Under the pieces are notes generated by a model, which made no database searches, was not told where the DNA came from, and was given only the letters and a program-made list of their open reading frames with translations. Shown here piece by piece: positions 17,760-24,613 of a DNA stretch of 64,000 nt (positions are counted from its first letter, which is position 1; every line of letters starts with the position of its first letter). A program made the position numbers and the translations under genes. Origin of the DNA: Streptomyces sp. WZ-12 (GTDB lineage: Bacteria; Actinomycetota; Actinomycetes; Streptomycetales; Streptomycetaceae); contig NZ_CP118574.1 of the NCBI RefSeq assembly GCF_028898845.1, positions 3,348,001 through 3,412,000 of the forward strand. The letters are read 5' to 3'.

Positions 17760-19220
17760 ATGTCTGATCTTCCCCGCAAGGCGGTCACCCGGACCGCCAA
17801 GCTGGCCGCGCTGCCACTGGGGTTCGCCGGCCGTGCCACCTGGGGCCTGGGCAAACGGCTCGGCGGCCGGTCCGCCGAGATCGTCGGCCGCGAGCTCCAA
17901 CAGCGCACCGCGGAACAGCTCTTCAAGGTGCTCGGCGAGTTGAAGGGCGGTGCGATGAAGTTCGGTCAGGCGCTGTCCGTCTTCGAGTCGGCGCTGCCCG
18001 AGGAGATCGCCGGCCCCTATCGCGCGGCGCTGACGAAGCTCCAGGACGCGGCGCCGCCGATGCCGACGAGCACCGTGCACGCCGTGCTGGCCGAGCAACT
18101 GGGCGCCAACTGGCGGGAGCAGTTCGCGGAGTTCGAGGACAAGCCGGCCGCGGCGGCGTCCATCGGGCAGGTGCACCGGGCGGTGTGGCACGACGGCCGC
18201 GAGGTGGCCGTCAAGGTGCAGTACCCGGGGGCGGGCACGGCGTTGCTGTCGGACCTGACGCAGCTCAGCCGGTTCGCCCGGCTGCTCGGGCCGCTGATCC
18301 CTGGCATGGACATCAAGCCGCTCATCACCGAGTTGCGCGACCGGGTCGCGGAGGAGTTGGACTACGCCCTGGAGGCCGAGGCCCAGCAGGCGCACGCCGC
18401 GGAGTTCGCCGCCGATCCCGACGTGGTGGTGCCGGCGGTGGTGCACCAGGGCGACCAGGTCCTGGTGACGGAGTGGTTGGCGGGGGTGCCGCTGTCCGAG
18501 GTGATCGCGGACGGCACCGAGGAACAGCGGGACCGGGCCGGGCAGTTGCTGGCGCGCTTCCTCTTCTCCGGCCCGGCGCGCACCGGTCTGCTGCACGCCG
18601 ATCCGCACCCCGGCAACTTCCGGCTGCTGCCCGGGGAATCACCGGACGGTCCGGTGGCGGAGTGGCGACTGGGCGTCCTGGACTTCGGCACCGTCGACCG
18701 GCTGCCCGACGGGTTGCCGCCGACGATCGGCGCCTCACTGCGGATGGCGCTGGACGGCGAGGCGGACGCGGTCTACCGCATGCTGTGCGAGGAGGGGTTC
18801 GTCAAGGAGTCCATCGCGCTGGATCCCGACGCGGTGCTGGAGTATCTGCTGCCGATCATCGAGCCCGCGCAGGTGGACGCCTTCACCTTCAGCCGGGGCT
18901 GGATGCGCCAGCAGGCGACCCGGATCGGCGATCCGCGCTCCCCCGCCCACCAGTTGGGCAAGCAGCTCAACCTCCCGCCCTCCTACCTCCTGATACACCG
19001 TGTGACGTTGAGCACCATCGGGGTGCTGTGCCAGTTGGGGGCCACGGTGCGGCTGCGCGATGAGTTGGAGGCGTGGATGCCGGGATTCCTGCCGGACGCG
19101 TACGAGGAGGACGCGGCAGCGGAGGCCACGGCCGGGGAGGACGAGGCCGGGGAGAGCGCGGCCGCACGGGAGGCGGGCGCGGACGGTGCCGGCGGGAGCC
19201 CGGCGGAGAGTCCGGCCTGA
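17760..19220 (+). CDS. ABC1/AarF (UbiB-family) atypical kinase
   Basis: A 486-residue UbiB-family atypical kinase. Family motifs are present: KxGQ in MKFGQALSVFESALP near residue 65, the Ala-rich loop AAAASIGQVHRA, the ATP Lys in VAVKVQYPG, the catalytic loop LHADPHPGNF, and the metal-binding LDFGTVDR. UbiB proteins are ATPases acting on isoprenoid lipid metabolism; Streptomyces makes menaquinone, so a quinone or lipid role is plausible. The acidic Ala/Glu/Gly tail of about 50 residues is disordered. ATG at 17760 has TTGGAGGGG upstream. It ends three bases from a convergent zinc-ribbon gene. Confidence 0.93.
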   Translation: MSDLPRKAVTRTAKLAALPLGFAGRATWGLGKRLGGRSAEIVGRELQQRTAEQLFKVLGELKGGAMKFGQALSVFESALPEEIAGPYRAALTKLQDAAPPMPTSTVHAVLAEQLGANWREQFAEFEDKPAAAASIGQVHRAVWHDGREVAVKVQYPGAGTALLSDLTQLSRFARLLGPLIPGMDIKPLITELRDRVAEELDYALEAEAQQAHAAEFAADPDVVVPAVVHQGDQVLVTEWLAGVPLSEVIADGTEEQRDRAGQLLARFLFSGPARTGLLHADPHPGNFRLLPGESPDGPVAEWRLGVLDFGTVDRLPDGLPPTIGASLRMALDGEADAVYRMLCEEGFVKESIALDPDAVLEYLLPIIEPAQVDAFTFSRGWMRQQATRIGDPRSPAHQLGKQLNLPPSYLLIHRVTLSTIGVLCQLGATVRLRDELEAWMPGFLPDAYEEDAAAEATAGEDEAGESAAAREAGADGAGGSPAESPA

Positions 19221-19223
19221 CCG

Positions 19224-19445
19224 TCACCACCAGTTGGAGTCCAGCCGGCCCTCGATGGCACGGATGTTGTCCCGGGCGCAGCGGTTGCAGAAGTACCGGC
19301 GTTCGTCGTTCTCGACCGAGCAGGTCCAGGTCGGCGGGGAGCCCTTGGCCACCGCGCCGCAGCGCGCACACACCGTGCCGTCGACCGTGCCGTCGGAGGT
19401 CAACTCCGCCTGTTGCCGCGTCTGATGCGTCTTCTGGTCCACCAT
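19224..19445 (-). CDS. Small zinc-ribbon protein
   Basis: A 73-residue protein with two Cys pairs, CARC and FCNRC, separated by an aromatic segment (PTWTCSVENDERRY), consistent with a zinc ribbon. The C-terminus DNIRAIEGRLDSNWW looks conserved in style. Such proteins may bind nucleic acid or protein partners; no specific role can be assigned. The ribosome site before the ATG is weak (GGGG ten bases upstream). Confidence 0.75.
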   Translation of the reverse strand: MVDQKTHQTRQQAELTSDGTVDGTVCARCGAVAKGSPPTWTCSVENDERRYFCNRCARDNIRAIEGRLDSNWW

Positions 19446-19490
19446 CCGACGATATCCCCGCAGGAGTCGTGAAACGGGACGCAACGCAGT

Positions 19491-19520
19491 ACGGGGCCCG
19501 TCCGGTCGAACGGGCCCCGT
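19491..19520 (-). terminator. Terminator downstream of the wblC operon
   Basis: An 11-bp perfect stem (ACGGGGCCCGT and its complement) with an eight-base loop, about 40 bases past the stop of the gene following wblC and before the zinc-ribbon gene. Confidence 0.65.
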
Positions 19521-19558
19521 GGCGCGGGCGGTTCAGCGCGCGGTGCCGGGGTCTCCGG

Positions 19559-19876
19559 TCACTGCATCACGGCCATGGCCAACGCCCGGCGGGCACGCAG
19601 CGACGCGCGCTCGGCGCGCCGCTGCATCCGCCGCGCGGCGGCGAGCCGATGTCCCCTGCGTTCGGACTCGGCTTCCTGGAGGCGTTGCTCCACATGGGCC
19701 CTGGCCAGGGCTTCTGGCATGAGTTGCATGGCGAGGTTCCTGTTCTGACGCGACTTCAGCGCGCCGGAGTTCGCGGGTGCGGGGGTTTCGGTGAAAGACG
19801 GGGTCATCGTGGGGTCCTGCTTCTGGGGGTCCCGGGTGGCGGGACGGTCGATCGTTCCTGTGCGCGCGGTGCTCAT
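19559..19876 (-). CDS. Basic helical protein coupled to wblC
   Basis: A 105-residue protein whose C-terminal half is a highly basic helix rich in Arg and Ala (ARRMQRRAERASLRARRALA), preceded by a Pro/Thr-rich N-terminus. The ATG overlaps the wblC stop as ATGA, so translation is coupled. A second start 23 codons later (MTPSFTETP) has AGGA upstream and may be used. No domain is recognised. Its position implies induction together with WblC, and the basic helix suggests RNA or ribosome contact, which is inference only. Confidence 0.7.
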   Translation of the reverse strand: MSTARTGTIDRPATRDPQKQDPTMTPSFTETPAPANSGALKSRQNRNLAMQLMPEALARAHVEQRLQEAESERRGHRLAAARRMQRRAERASLRARRALAMAVMQ

Positions 19877-20223
19877 GCCACGACCGGGTTCTTGCGCGGA
19901 CGGCCCCGCGGACGCTTGCGGGGTACGACGACGCCCTGGACGAAGAGCTCACCGCCCCACACACCCCACGGCTCGCGGCGGTCCTTGGCGCCGGCCAGGC
20001 AGGCTTCGCGCACCGGGCAGGTCTGGCACAACGTCTTGGCGTACTCGACGTCGGCCGGGGACTCGGCGAAGAAGACCTCGGGGTCGTAGGTGCGGCAGGG
20101 GACGGCGGTGCCGAGGCGGTCGATCTCGTCGTCGAGCTCGGTGAGGGGCAACAAGGGGTTCTCCTGGAGGTCAGGCGGAGGGATCAGGTCGGTGGCTGAC
20201 GGGGTGTGCGTCGTGAGTTGCAC
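19873..20223 (-). CDS. wblC: WblC (WhiB7-class) Fe-S transcription factor
   Basis: A 116-residue WhiB-like protein. Four iron-sulfur Cys are at residues 43, 66, 69 and 75 (C...CQTCPVREAC), followed by GVWGGE at 87-92 and a C-terminal AT-hook, RPRGRPRK, at 104-111. Together these define the WhiB7/WblC class. Such proteins bind the SigA region 4 and the AT-rich stretch just upstream of -35 elements, activating intrinsic resistance to ribosome-targeting antibiotics. The GTG at 20223 has GAGGA about nine bases upstream. The gene is preceded by a roughly 540-nt leader with a translated ORF and an intrinsic terminator, and is followed by a coupled small gene. Confidence 0.96.
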   Translation of the reverse strand: MQLTTHTPSATDLIPPPDLQENPLLPLTELDDEIDRLGTAVPCRTYDPEVFFAESPADVEYAKTLCQTCPVREACLAGAKDRREPWGVWGGELFVQGVVVPRKRPRGRPRKNPVVA

Positions 20224-20274
20224 TGGTGTGTGTTCCTCGTCTGTTGCGGCCCGGTGGTGGCGGGCGCGTTGGGC

Positions 20275-20316
20275 AAAACAAAAGGACCGCGGATCCCGGT
20301 GTGGGTTCCGCGGCCC
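20275..20316 (-). terminator. Intrinsic terminator in the wblC leader (attenuator)
   Basis: On the minus strand a 10-bp outer stem (GGGCCGCGGA with TCCGCGGTCC, one G:U pair) plus a 3-bp inner stem and five-base loop is followed at once by TTTTGTTTT. A U-tract this clear is rare in Streptomyces. It lies 52 bases before the wblC start and 26 bases after the leader ORF stop, so it can abort transcription before wblC. Confidence 0.8.
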
Positions 20317-20330
20317 TGGAAGGTGCCGAC

Positions 20331-20375
20331 CTGATCGCCGATCAGGCTGGATCTCTCCAGGGTTCGAGGCCGCGG
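20331..20375 (-). promoter_or_regulatory. Stop-codon hairpin and antiterminator segment of the wblC leader
   Basis: CTGATC-GGC-GATCAG (20345-20331, minus strand) is a perfect 6-bp hairpin containing the leader ORF's TGA. Further upstream in the ORF, CCGCGGCC (20375-20368) is perfectly complementary to GGCCGCGG of the terminator's 5' arm (20315-20308). A ribosome translating the ORF to its end would mask this segment and let the terminator form. Impaired translation would free it to pair and prevent termination. The pairing is seen; the mechanism is inferred. Confidence 0.6.
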
Positions 20376-20659
20376 TAGGCCCACATGTCGTGCTGGTACT
20401 GCTTCCGGGATTCGGCACCATGGGCCGCCGTCACGAGGGCAAAGGAATTCGCCGTCGTTACCGCTGCCGCGGGTGCCTCGGTCGGTCGCGCGACGCGCTC
20501 GCCCGCCGTCGGGACGGCGAGGGCCTCGGGACGCGCGACCTCAATACCGGACAGGCGGCCGGAGCCGGACAGACCGGTACCAAGGAGCGAAACGCCGAGA
20601 GCGCAGGGGGCGACGACCGAGAGATCGGTCATTTTGTTGGTCTCAATGAAGCTGATCAC
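20342..20659 (-). CDS. Leader ORF upstream of wblC
   Basis: A 105-codon ORF with a strong AGGAGG nine bases before its GTG, lying between the wblC promoter and the leader terminator. The N-terminus is hydrophobic and unremarkable (VISFIETNKM...), the middle is Ala/Val-rich, and the C-terminus QYQHDMWAYRGLEPWRDPA is aromatic and looks the most constrained. An internal ATG starts a 14-codon version (MWAYRGLEPWRDPA). Its stop codon is inside a hairpin and its 3' codons can pair with the terminator. It probably acts as a translated sensor more than as a protein, but a functional product is not excluded. Confidence 0.75.
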   Translation of the reverse strand: MISFIETNKMTDLSVVAPCALGVSLLGTGLSGSGRLSGIEVARPEALAVPTAGERVARPTEAPAAAVTTANSFALVTAAHGAESRKQYQHDMWAYRGLEPWRDPA

Positions 20660-20773
20660 GGGGTCTCGCCTCCTCTCGGCGTCTTTGGGGACCGGGAAAA
20701 TCCCGATCCGGGCGTTCAAGTACAGCATGGATCCGTCGGATCTCGGAAGTTCCGTCGTTTCCGTTGCTCCCGC

Positions 20774-20812
20774 AGGCTATGGGGATGCGCTCCGCGTGCG
20801 CAAACTATTTTT
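20774..20812 (-). promoter_or_regulatory. WblC-type autoregulated promoter
   Basis: Minus strand: AAAAAT (20812-20807), three bases, then -35 TTGCGC (20803-20798), an 18-base spacer, and -10 TAGCCT (20779-20774). An AT-rich element just upstream of -35 is the known signature of WhiB7/WblC-dependent SigA promoters. The AT-rich element includes part of the uvrD2 stop codon. The expected start of transcription is near 20767. Confidence 0.7.
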
Positions 20813-23036
20813 CCCATGAGTTTTCCGCGCCCCCCGCGCGCCCCCCTGCGGCGTCCCCACCGGGCTCCTCACCGGCGCAGATCGCCAGGACGTCGGTGCC
20901 GAAGCGGTCCAGCTTGCGGCGGCCCACGCCGGGGATGACGGCCAGTTCCTCGGCGCTCGCCGGGACGGTCTCGGCGATGGCCATCAGGGTCTTGTCGGTG
21001 AAGACGCAGTAGGCGGGCTGACGGGTGACCGCGGCCTGTGCGGAGCGCCAGTCCCGCAGCCGCTCGTAGAGCCCCTCGTCGAGCTCCGAGGGGCAGTCCT
21101 CGCAGCGCATCAGCTTCATCTCGCCGGGGTCGGTCAGCGTGCGGTTGCAGACCCGGCAGCGGGCGGGGCTGCGGTGCGCGCGGCGCGGCCGGTCGGGGGC
21201 CGCCGTGGCGCGGCCGCGCTCGACGCCGCCGGCGGACAGGGCCCCGGCGGCGCGGTAACGGGACCCGCCGGAGCCGGGGCGCAGGCCGTCGAGGAAGCGG
21301 CTGGCGCTGCGCGAGTGCCGGCCGCCGGGCGAGCGGGCCAGCGACCAGGACAGCGTCAGCCGGCGACGGGCGCGGGTGATGCCGACGTAGAGCAGCCGGC
21401 GCTCCTCCTCGACCTGCTCGTCGGTGCGGGCGTGGTGGATCGGCAGCATGCCCTCGGTGAGGCCGACCAGGAACACCGCGTCCCACTCCAGGCCCTTGGC
21501 GGCGTGCAGGGAGGCGAGGGTGACGCCCTCCACGGTGGGGGCGTGCTGGGCGCCGGCCCGCTCGTCGAGTTCGGCGACGAGGTCGGCGAGGGTGGCGGTG
21601 GGGCGGGCCCGGGCGAAGTCCTCGGCCAGGCGCACCAGGGCGGCGAGCGACTCCCAGCGGTCGCGGACGGCGCCGGAACCGGCCGGCGGCTGGTCGGTCC
21701 AGCCCATGTCGCTGAGCACCGCGCGCACCTCGGACGGCAGGCCGGCCGCGCCGTCCAGCAGGGTGTCGTTGCCGCCGAAGCGGGCCGCGCCGCGCAGCTT
21801 GACGCCGGCCTCGCGCACCTCGGGCCGCTCGAAGAACCGCTCGGCGCCGCGGAGTTGATAGGGCACGCCGGCGTCGGCGAGGGCCTGTTCGTAGACCTCG
21901 GACTGGGCGTTGATGCGGAAGAGGACCGCGATCTCGCTCGCCGGGACGCCGGCGGCGATCAGGTCACGGATCCGGCGGGCGGTGCCCTCGGCCTCGGCGG
22001 GCTCGTCGGCGTACTCGGTGAACGCCGGCTCGCCCTCGGGCTCGCGCTGCGAGACCAGCTCCAGGCGGTGCTCGGCGGCGCGGCCCCGGGCCCGGGAGAG
22101 CAGGCCGTTGGCGAGGTGGACGACCTGGGGGGTGGAGCGGTAGTCGCGGACCAGCTTGACGACCGTGGCGTGCGGGTGGCGGACCCGGAAGTCGAGGAGG
22201 TGGTCGGGGGTGGCGCCGGTGAAGCTGTAGATGGTCTGGCTGGCGTCGCCGACCACGCAGAGGTTGTCGCGGTCGCCCAGCCACAGGTCCAACAGCCGCT
22301 GCTGGAGCGGGCTGACGTCCTGGTACTCGTCGACGACGAAGTGCTGGTACTGGGCGCGCACCTGCTCGGCGATGTCGTGCCGGTCCTGGAGAACGCCGAC
22401 CGTGAGCAGCAGCACGTCCTCGAAGTCGATGGTGCCGCGGTCCCGTTTGAGCTGTTCGTACGTGGCGTATATCTGGCCGATCTCGGCGGGGTCGCGGGGG
22501 GCCTCGCGGCCGGCCTTGACGACCGCGGCCGGGTAGTCGGCGGGCACGGTCTGGGTGACCTTGGACCACTCGACCTCGCCGGTGACGTCGCGCAGCTCGT
22601 TGCGGTCGAGCTTGAGGCGGCAGCGGGCGGCGGCCTCGGCGACCAGCGGGCCCTTGCGGTCCAGCAGCCGCGGCAGCTCGCCGCCGACCGCCCGGGGCCA
22701 GAAGAACTGGAGCTGGCGCAGGGCCGCGGAGTGGAACGTGCGGGCCTGCACGCCGGCCGCGCCGAGCTGCCGGAGCCGGCCGCGCATCTCGCCGGCGGCG
22801 CGGGCGGTGAAGGTGACCGCGAGCACGCTGGCGGGCTGGAGGATCCCGGCCCGGACGCCGTACGCGATGCGGTGGGTGATCGCGCGGGTCTTGCCGGTGC
22901 CGGCGCCGGCCAGGACGCACACCGGCCCGTGCAGGGCCGTGGCGACCTCGCGCTGCTCGGGGTCGAGCCCGTCGAGCACCGCGTCGGCCGTCGCCGGAAC
23001 CTGCGGGAAGAGAGTGGCGTCGGTTGCTGCTGTCAC
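20805..23036 (-). CDS. uvrD2: UvrD2-type superfamily 1 DNA helicase
   Basis: A 743-residue SF1A 3'-5' helicase for repair and recombination. Walker A AGAGTGKT is at residues 43-50, Walker B is VDEYQD, and other helicase motifs include QTIYSFTGA and LASLHAAKGLEWDAVFLVG. The C-terminus has a four-Cys zinc finger (CRVC...CEDC) and an HRDC domain (YCVFTDKTLMAIAE, VIPGVGRRKLDRFG), the arrangement of actinobacterial UvrD2. In mycobacteria the tetracysteine motif is needed for unwinding. GTG at 23036 lacks a strong ribosome site. It is divergent from the mycoredoxin gene, and its 3' end overlaps the wblC promoter. Confidence 0.95.
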   Translation of the reverse strand: MTAATDATLFPQVPATADAVLDGLDPEQREVATALHGPVCVLAGAGTGKTRAITHRIAYGVRAGILQPASVLAVTFTARAAGEMRGRLRQLGAAGVQARTFHSAALRQLQFFWPRAVGGELPRLLDRKGPLVAEAAARCRLKLDRNELRDVTGEVEWSKVTQTVPADYPAAVVKAGREAPRDPAEIGQIYATYEQLKRDRGTIDFEDVLLLTVGVLQDRHDIAEQVRAQYQHFVVDEYQDVSPLQQRLLDLWLGDRDNLCVVGDASQTIYSFTGATPDHLLDFRVRHPHATVVKLVRDYRSTPQVVHLANGLLSRARGRAAEHRLELVSQREPEGEPAFTEYADEPAEAEGTARRIRDLIAAGVPASEIAVLFRINAQSEVYEQALADAGVPYQLRGAERFFERPEVREAGVKLRGAARFGGNDTLLDGAAGLPSEVRAVLSDMGWTDQPPAGSGAVRDRWESLAALVRLAEDFARARPTATLADLVAELDERAGAQHAPTVEGVTLASLHAAKGLEWDAVFLVGLTEGMLPIHHARTDEQVEEERRLLYVGITRARRRLTLSWSLARSPGGRHSRSASRFLDGLRPGSGGSRYRAAGALSAGGVERGRATAAPDRPRRAHRSPARCRVCNRTLTDPGEMKLMRCEDCPSELDEGLYERLRDWRSAQAAVTRQPAYCVFTDKTLMAIAETVPASAEELAVIPGVGRRKLDRFGTDVLAICAGEEPGGDAAGGRAGGAENSWEK

Positions 23037-23151
23037 CCCGCCATGCTGCCAGGTCCGCGAGGACACCCGGGAACGTCGTCCACAGCGCCCGGGGAGCGGT
23101 CGTACCGGTGGGCGCGGGTGGGGACGGCGGTGGCGCGGCGGTGGGCCGATC

Positions 23152-23178
23152 GGGAATGGTTGGCGGCCGGTGGGCGTT
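23152..23178 (+). promoter_or_regulatory. SigR promoter for mycoredoxin
   Basis: GGGAAT (23152-23157), 18 bases, GTT (23176-23178) is an exact match to the SigR consensus. It lies 85 bases upstream of the mycoredoxin start. Mycoredoxins are expected members of the thiol-oxidative SigR regulon. Confidence 0.8.
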
Positions 23179-23262
23179 GTGCTCATCGGTGCCACGGTGT
23201 CGGTAAGGACGCGCGTGGCACGTGACCACGATCGAGACGACCCCCGAAGGAGCGCAGGGCAC

Positions 23263-23508
23263 ATGGCGGGCACTGTGACGATGTACAGCACGACCTGGTG
23301 CGGTTACTGCCGTCGGCTGAAGGGCCAGATGGACCGCGAGGGCATTGCCTACACCGAGATCAACATCGAGCAGGACCCGGAGTCCGCGGCGTTCGTGGAG
23401 AAGGCCAACGGCGGCAACCAGACGGTGCCGACCGTGCTCTTCGCCGACGGCTCGACGCTGACCAACCCGTCCCTGGCGCAGGTCAAGGAGAAGGTCGCCG
23501 CGGCCTGA
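23263..23508 (+). CDS. mrx1: Mycoredoxin (glutaredoxin-like, CGYC)
   Basis: An 81-residue thioredoxin-fold protein with active-site CGYC (Cys13, Cys16) near the N-terminus, the cis-Pro loop QTVPTVLFADG, and a C-terminal helix LAQVKEKVAAA. This matches Mrx1-type mycoredoxins, which reduce mycothiol mixed disulfides on proteins. ATG at 23263 follows a GGAG about eleven bases away. The gene is monocistronic, with an exact SigR-type promoter upstream and a strong hairpin downstream. Confidence 0.93.
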   Translation: MAGTVTMYSTTWCGYCRRLKGQMDREGIAYTEINIEQDPESAAFVEKANGGNQTVPTVLFADGSTLTNPSLAQVKEKVAAA

Positions 23509-23533
23509 GGGGCCCGGCGCACCACCAATGGCG

Positions 23534-23574
23534 GGGCCGCCGACCGGTCCGGTGAGGGAGCCGGTCGGCGGCCC
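23534..23574. terminator. Convergent terminator (mycoredoxin/nudC)
   Basis: A 14-bp perfect stem (GGGCCGCCGACCGG and its complement) with a 13-base loop between convergent genes. Confidence 0.7.
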
Positions 23575-23603
23575 GATCGTGCCCGCGGCCCGGGCCGCGC
23601 GGC

Positions 23604-24539
23604 TCAGGGCCTGGGCAGCGGCTTGCCGTACCACTTCTCGATGAGCCGTGCGGCGATGGAGATGCCGTAGGGCGGGAGGACCTCACCGGAGGCGAAGGCG
23701 GCGGCCAGATCGTCGCGGGAGAACCACCGGGCCTCCTCGATCTCCTCGCCGTCCACCTGGATCTCCGAGGAGGTGGCGCGGGCCATGAAGCCCAGCATCA
23801 GGCTGGAGGGGAAGGGCCAGGGCTGGCTGGCGACGTACTCGACGTCGCCGATGACGACCCCGGCCTCCTCGTAGACCTCGCGGGCGACCGAGTGCTCGAT
23901 GGACTCGCCCGGCTCGACGAAGCCGGCGAGCGTGGAGAAGCGGCCCTCGGGCCAGTGGACCTGGCGGCCGAGCAGGGCGCGGTCCTGGTCGTCGGTGACG
24001 AGCATGATCACGGCCGGGTCGGTGCGCGGGTAGTGCTCGGCGCCGCAGGCCGGGCAGCGGCGGATGTGGCCGGCCGCCGCGATGACCGTCCGTTCGCCGC
24101 AGCGCGAGCAGAAGCGGTGCATCCGCTGCCAGTTCTCCAGCGCCACGGCGTGCACCAGCAGACCGGCGTCCCGCGGGGAGAGCAGCATCCCGGCCTCGCG
24201 CAGTCCGGCGGCGCGCGCGGACTGGTCGAGGCGGCCGGGCAGCGCGTCCTTCTGGAGCGCGAAGTAGCTGACCCCGTCCTCGTCGGTGCCGAGGTAGTAG
24301 CGGTGGGCCTCGGTCAGCGGCGCCTCGAAGGTCGGCGTCATGATCAGTTCGGTGCGACCGTCAGGGGTGTCGTCGATCAGCGCCTGTCCCCCGGACACGA
24401 CGAAGACGCGCGTCGTCGGGTGGCTCCAGGCCGCCGCCAGCCATGCCTCGTCCAGACGGTGGTGGGCACTGCGGTCGATGCCGCTCGGCGCGCTGAAGGT
24501 GATCGGCCGGTCGGCCGTGCGGTCGGTCCAGGTGGTCAC
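23604..24539 (-). CDS. nudC: NADH pyrophosphatase / RNA-deNADding Nudix enzyme
   Basis: A 311-residue NudC. It cleaves NAD(H) to NMN(H) and AMP and in other bacteria also removes NAD caps from RNA. The zinc ribbon Cys are at about 144, 147, 162 and 165 (CSRCG...CPACG). The Nudix box GFVEPGESIEHSVAREVYEE spans about 206-228, followed by the SQPWPFP motif that defines the NADH pyrophosphatase subfamily. GTG at 24539 has GGA six bases upstream. It is the last gene of the leftward operon, 74 bases after the dipeptidase. Confidence 0.95.
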   Translation of the reverse strand: MTTWTDRTADRPITFSAPSGIDRSAHHRLDEAWLAAAWSHPTTRVFVVSGGQALIDDTPDGRTELIMTPTFEAPLTEAHRYYLGTDEDGVSYFALQKDALPGRLDQSARAAGLREAGMLLSPRDAGLLVHAVALENWQRMHRFCSRCGERTVIAAAGHIRRCPACGAEHYPRTDPAVIMLVTDDQDRALLGRQVHWPEGRFSTLAGFVEPGESIEHSVAREVYEEAGVVIGDVEYVASQPWPFPSSLMLGFMARATSSEIQVDGEEIEEARWFSRDDLAAAFASGEVLPPYGISIAARLIEKWYGKPLPRP

Positions 24540-24613
24540 TGCTGTTTCCAACTCCCCCTATGGCGTGGGTGATTGCTGCGTGCGGCGCGGAGCGGTACGG
24601 CGGTGCGCGCGGG

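Noticed and set aside
20184..20384. 66-codon minus-strand frame spanning the wblC leader terminator
   Set aside because: No ribosome site, and it would run through the terminator hairpin into wblC out of frame; the 105-codon frame has the strong ribosome site.
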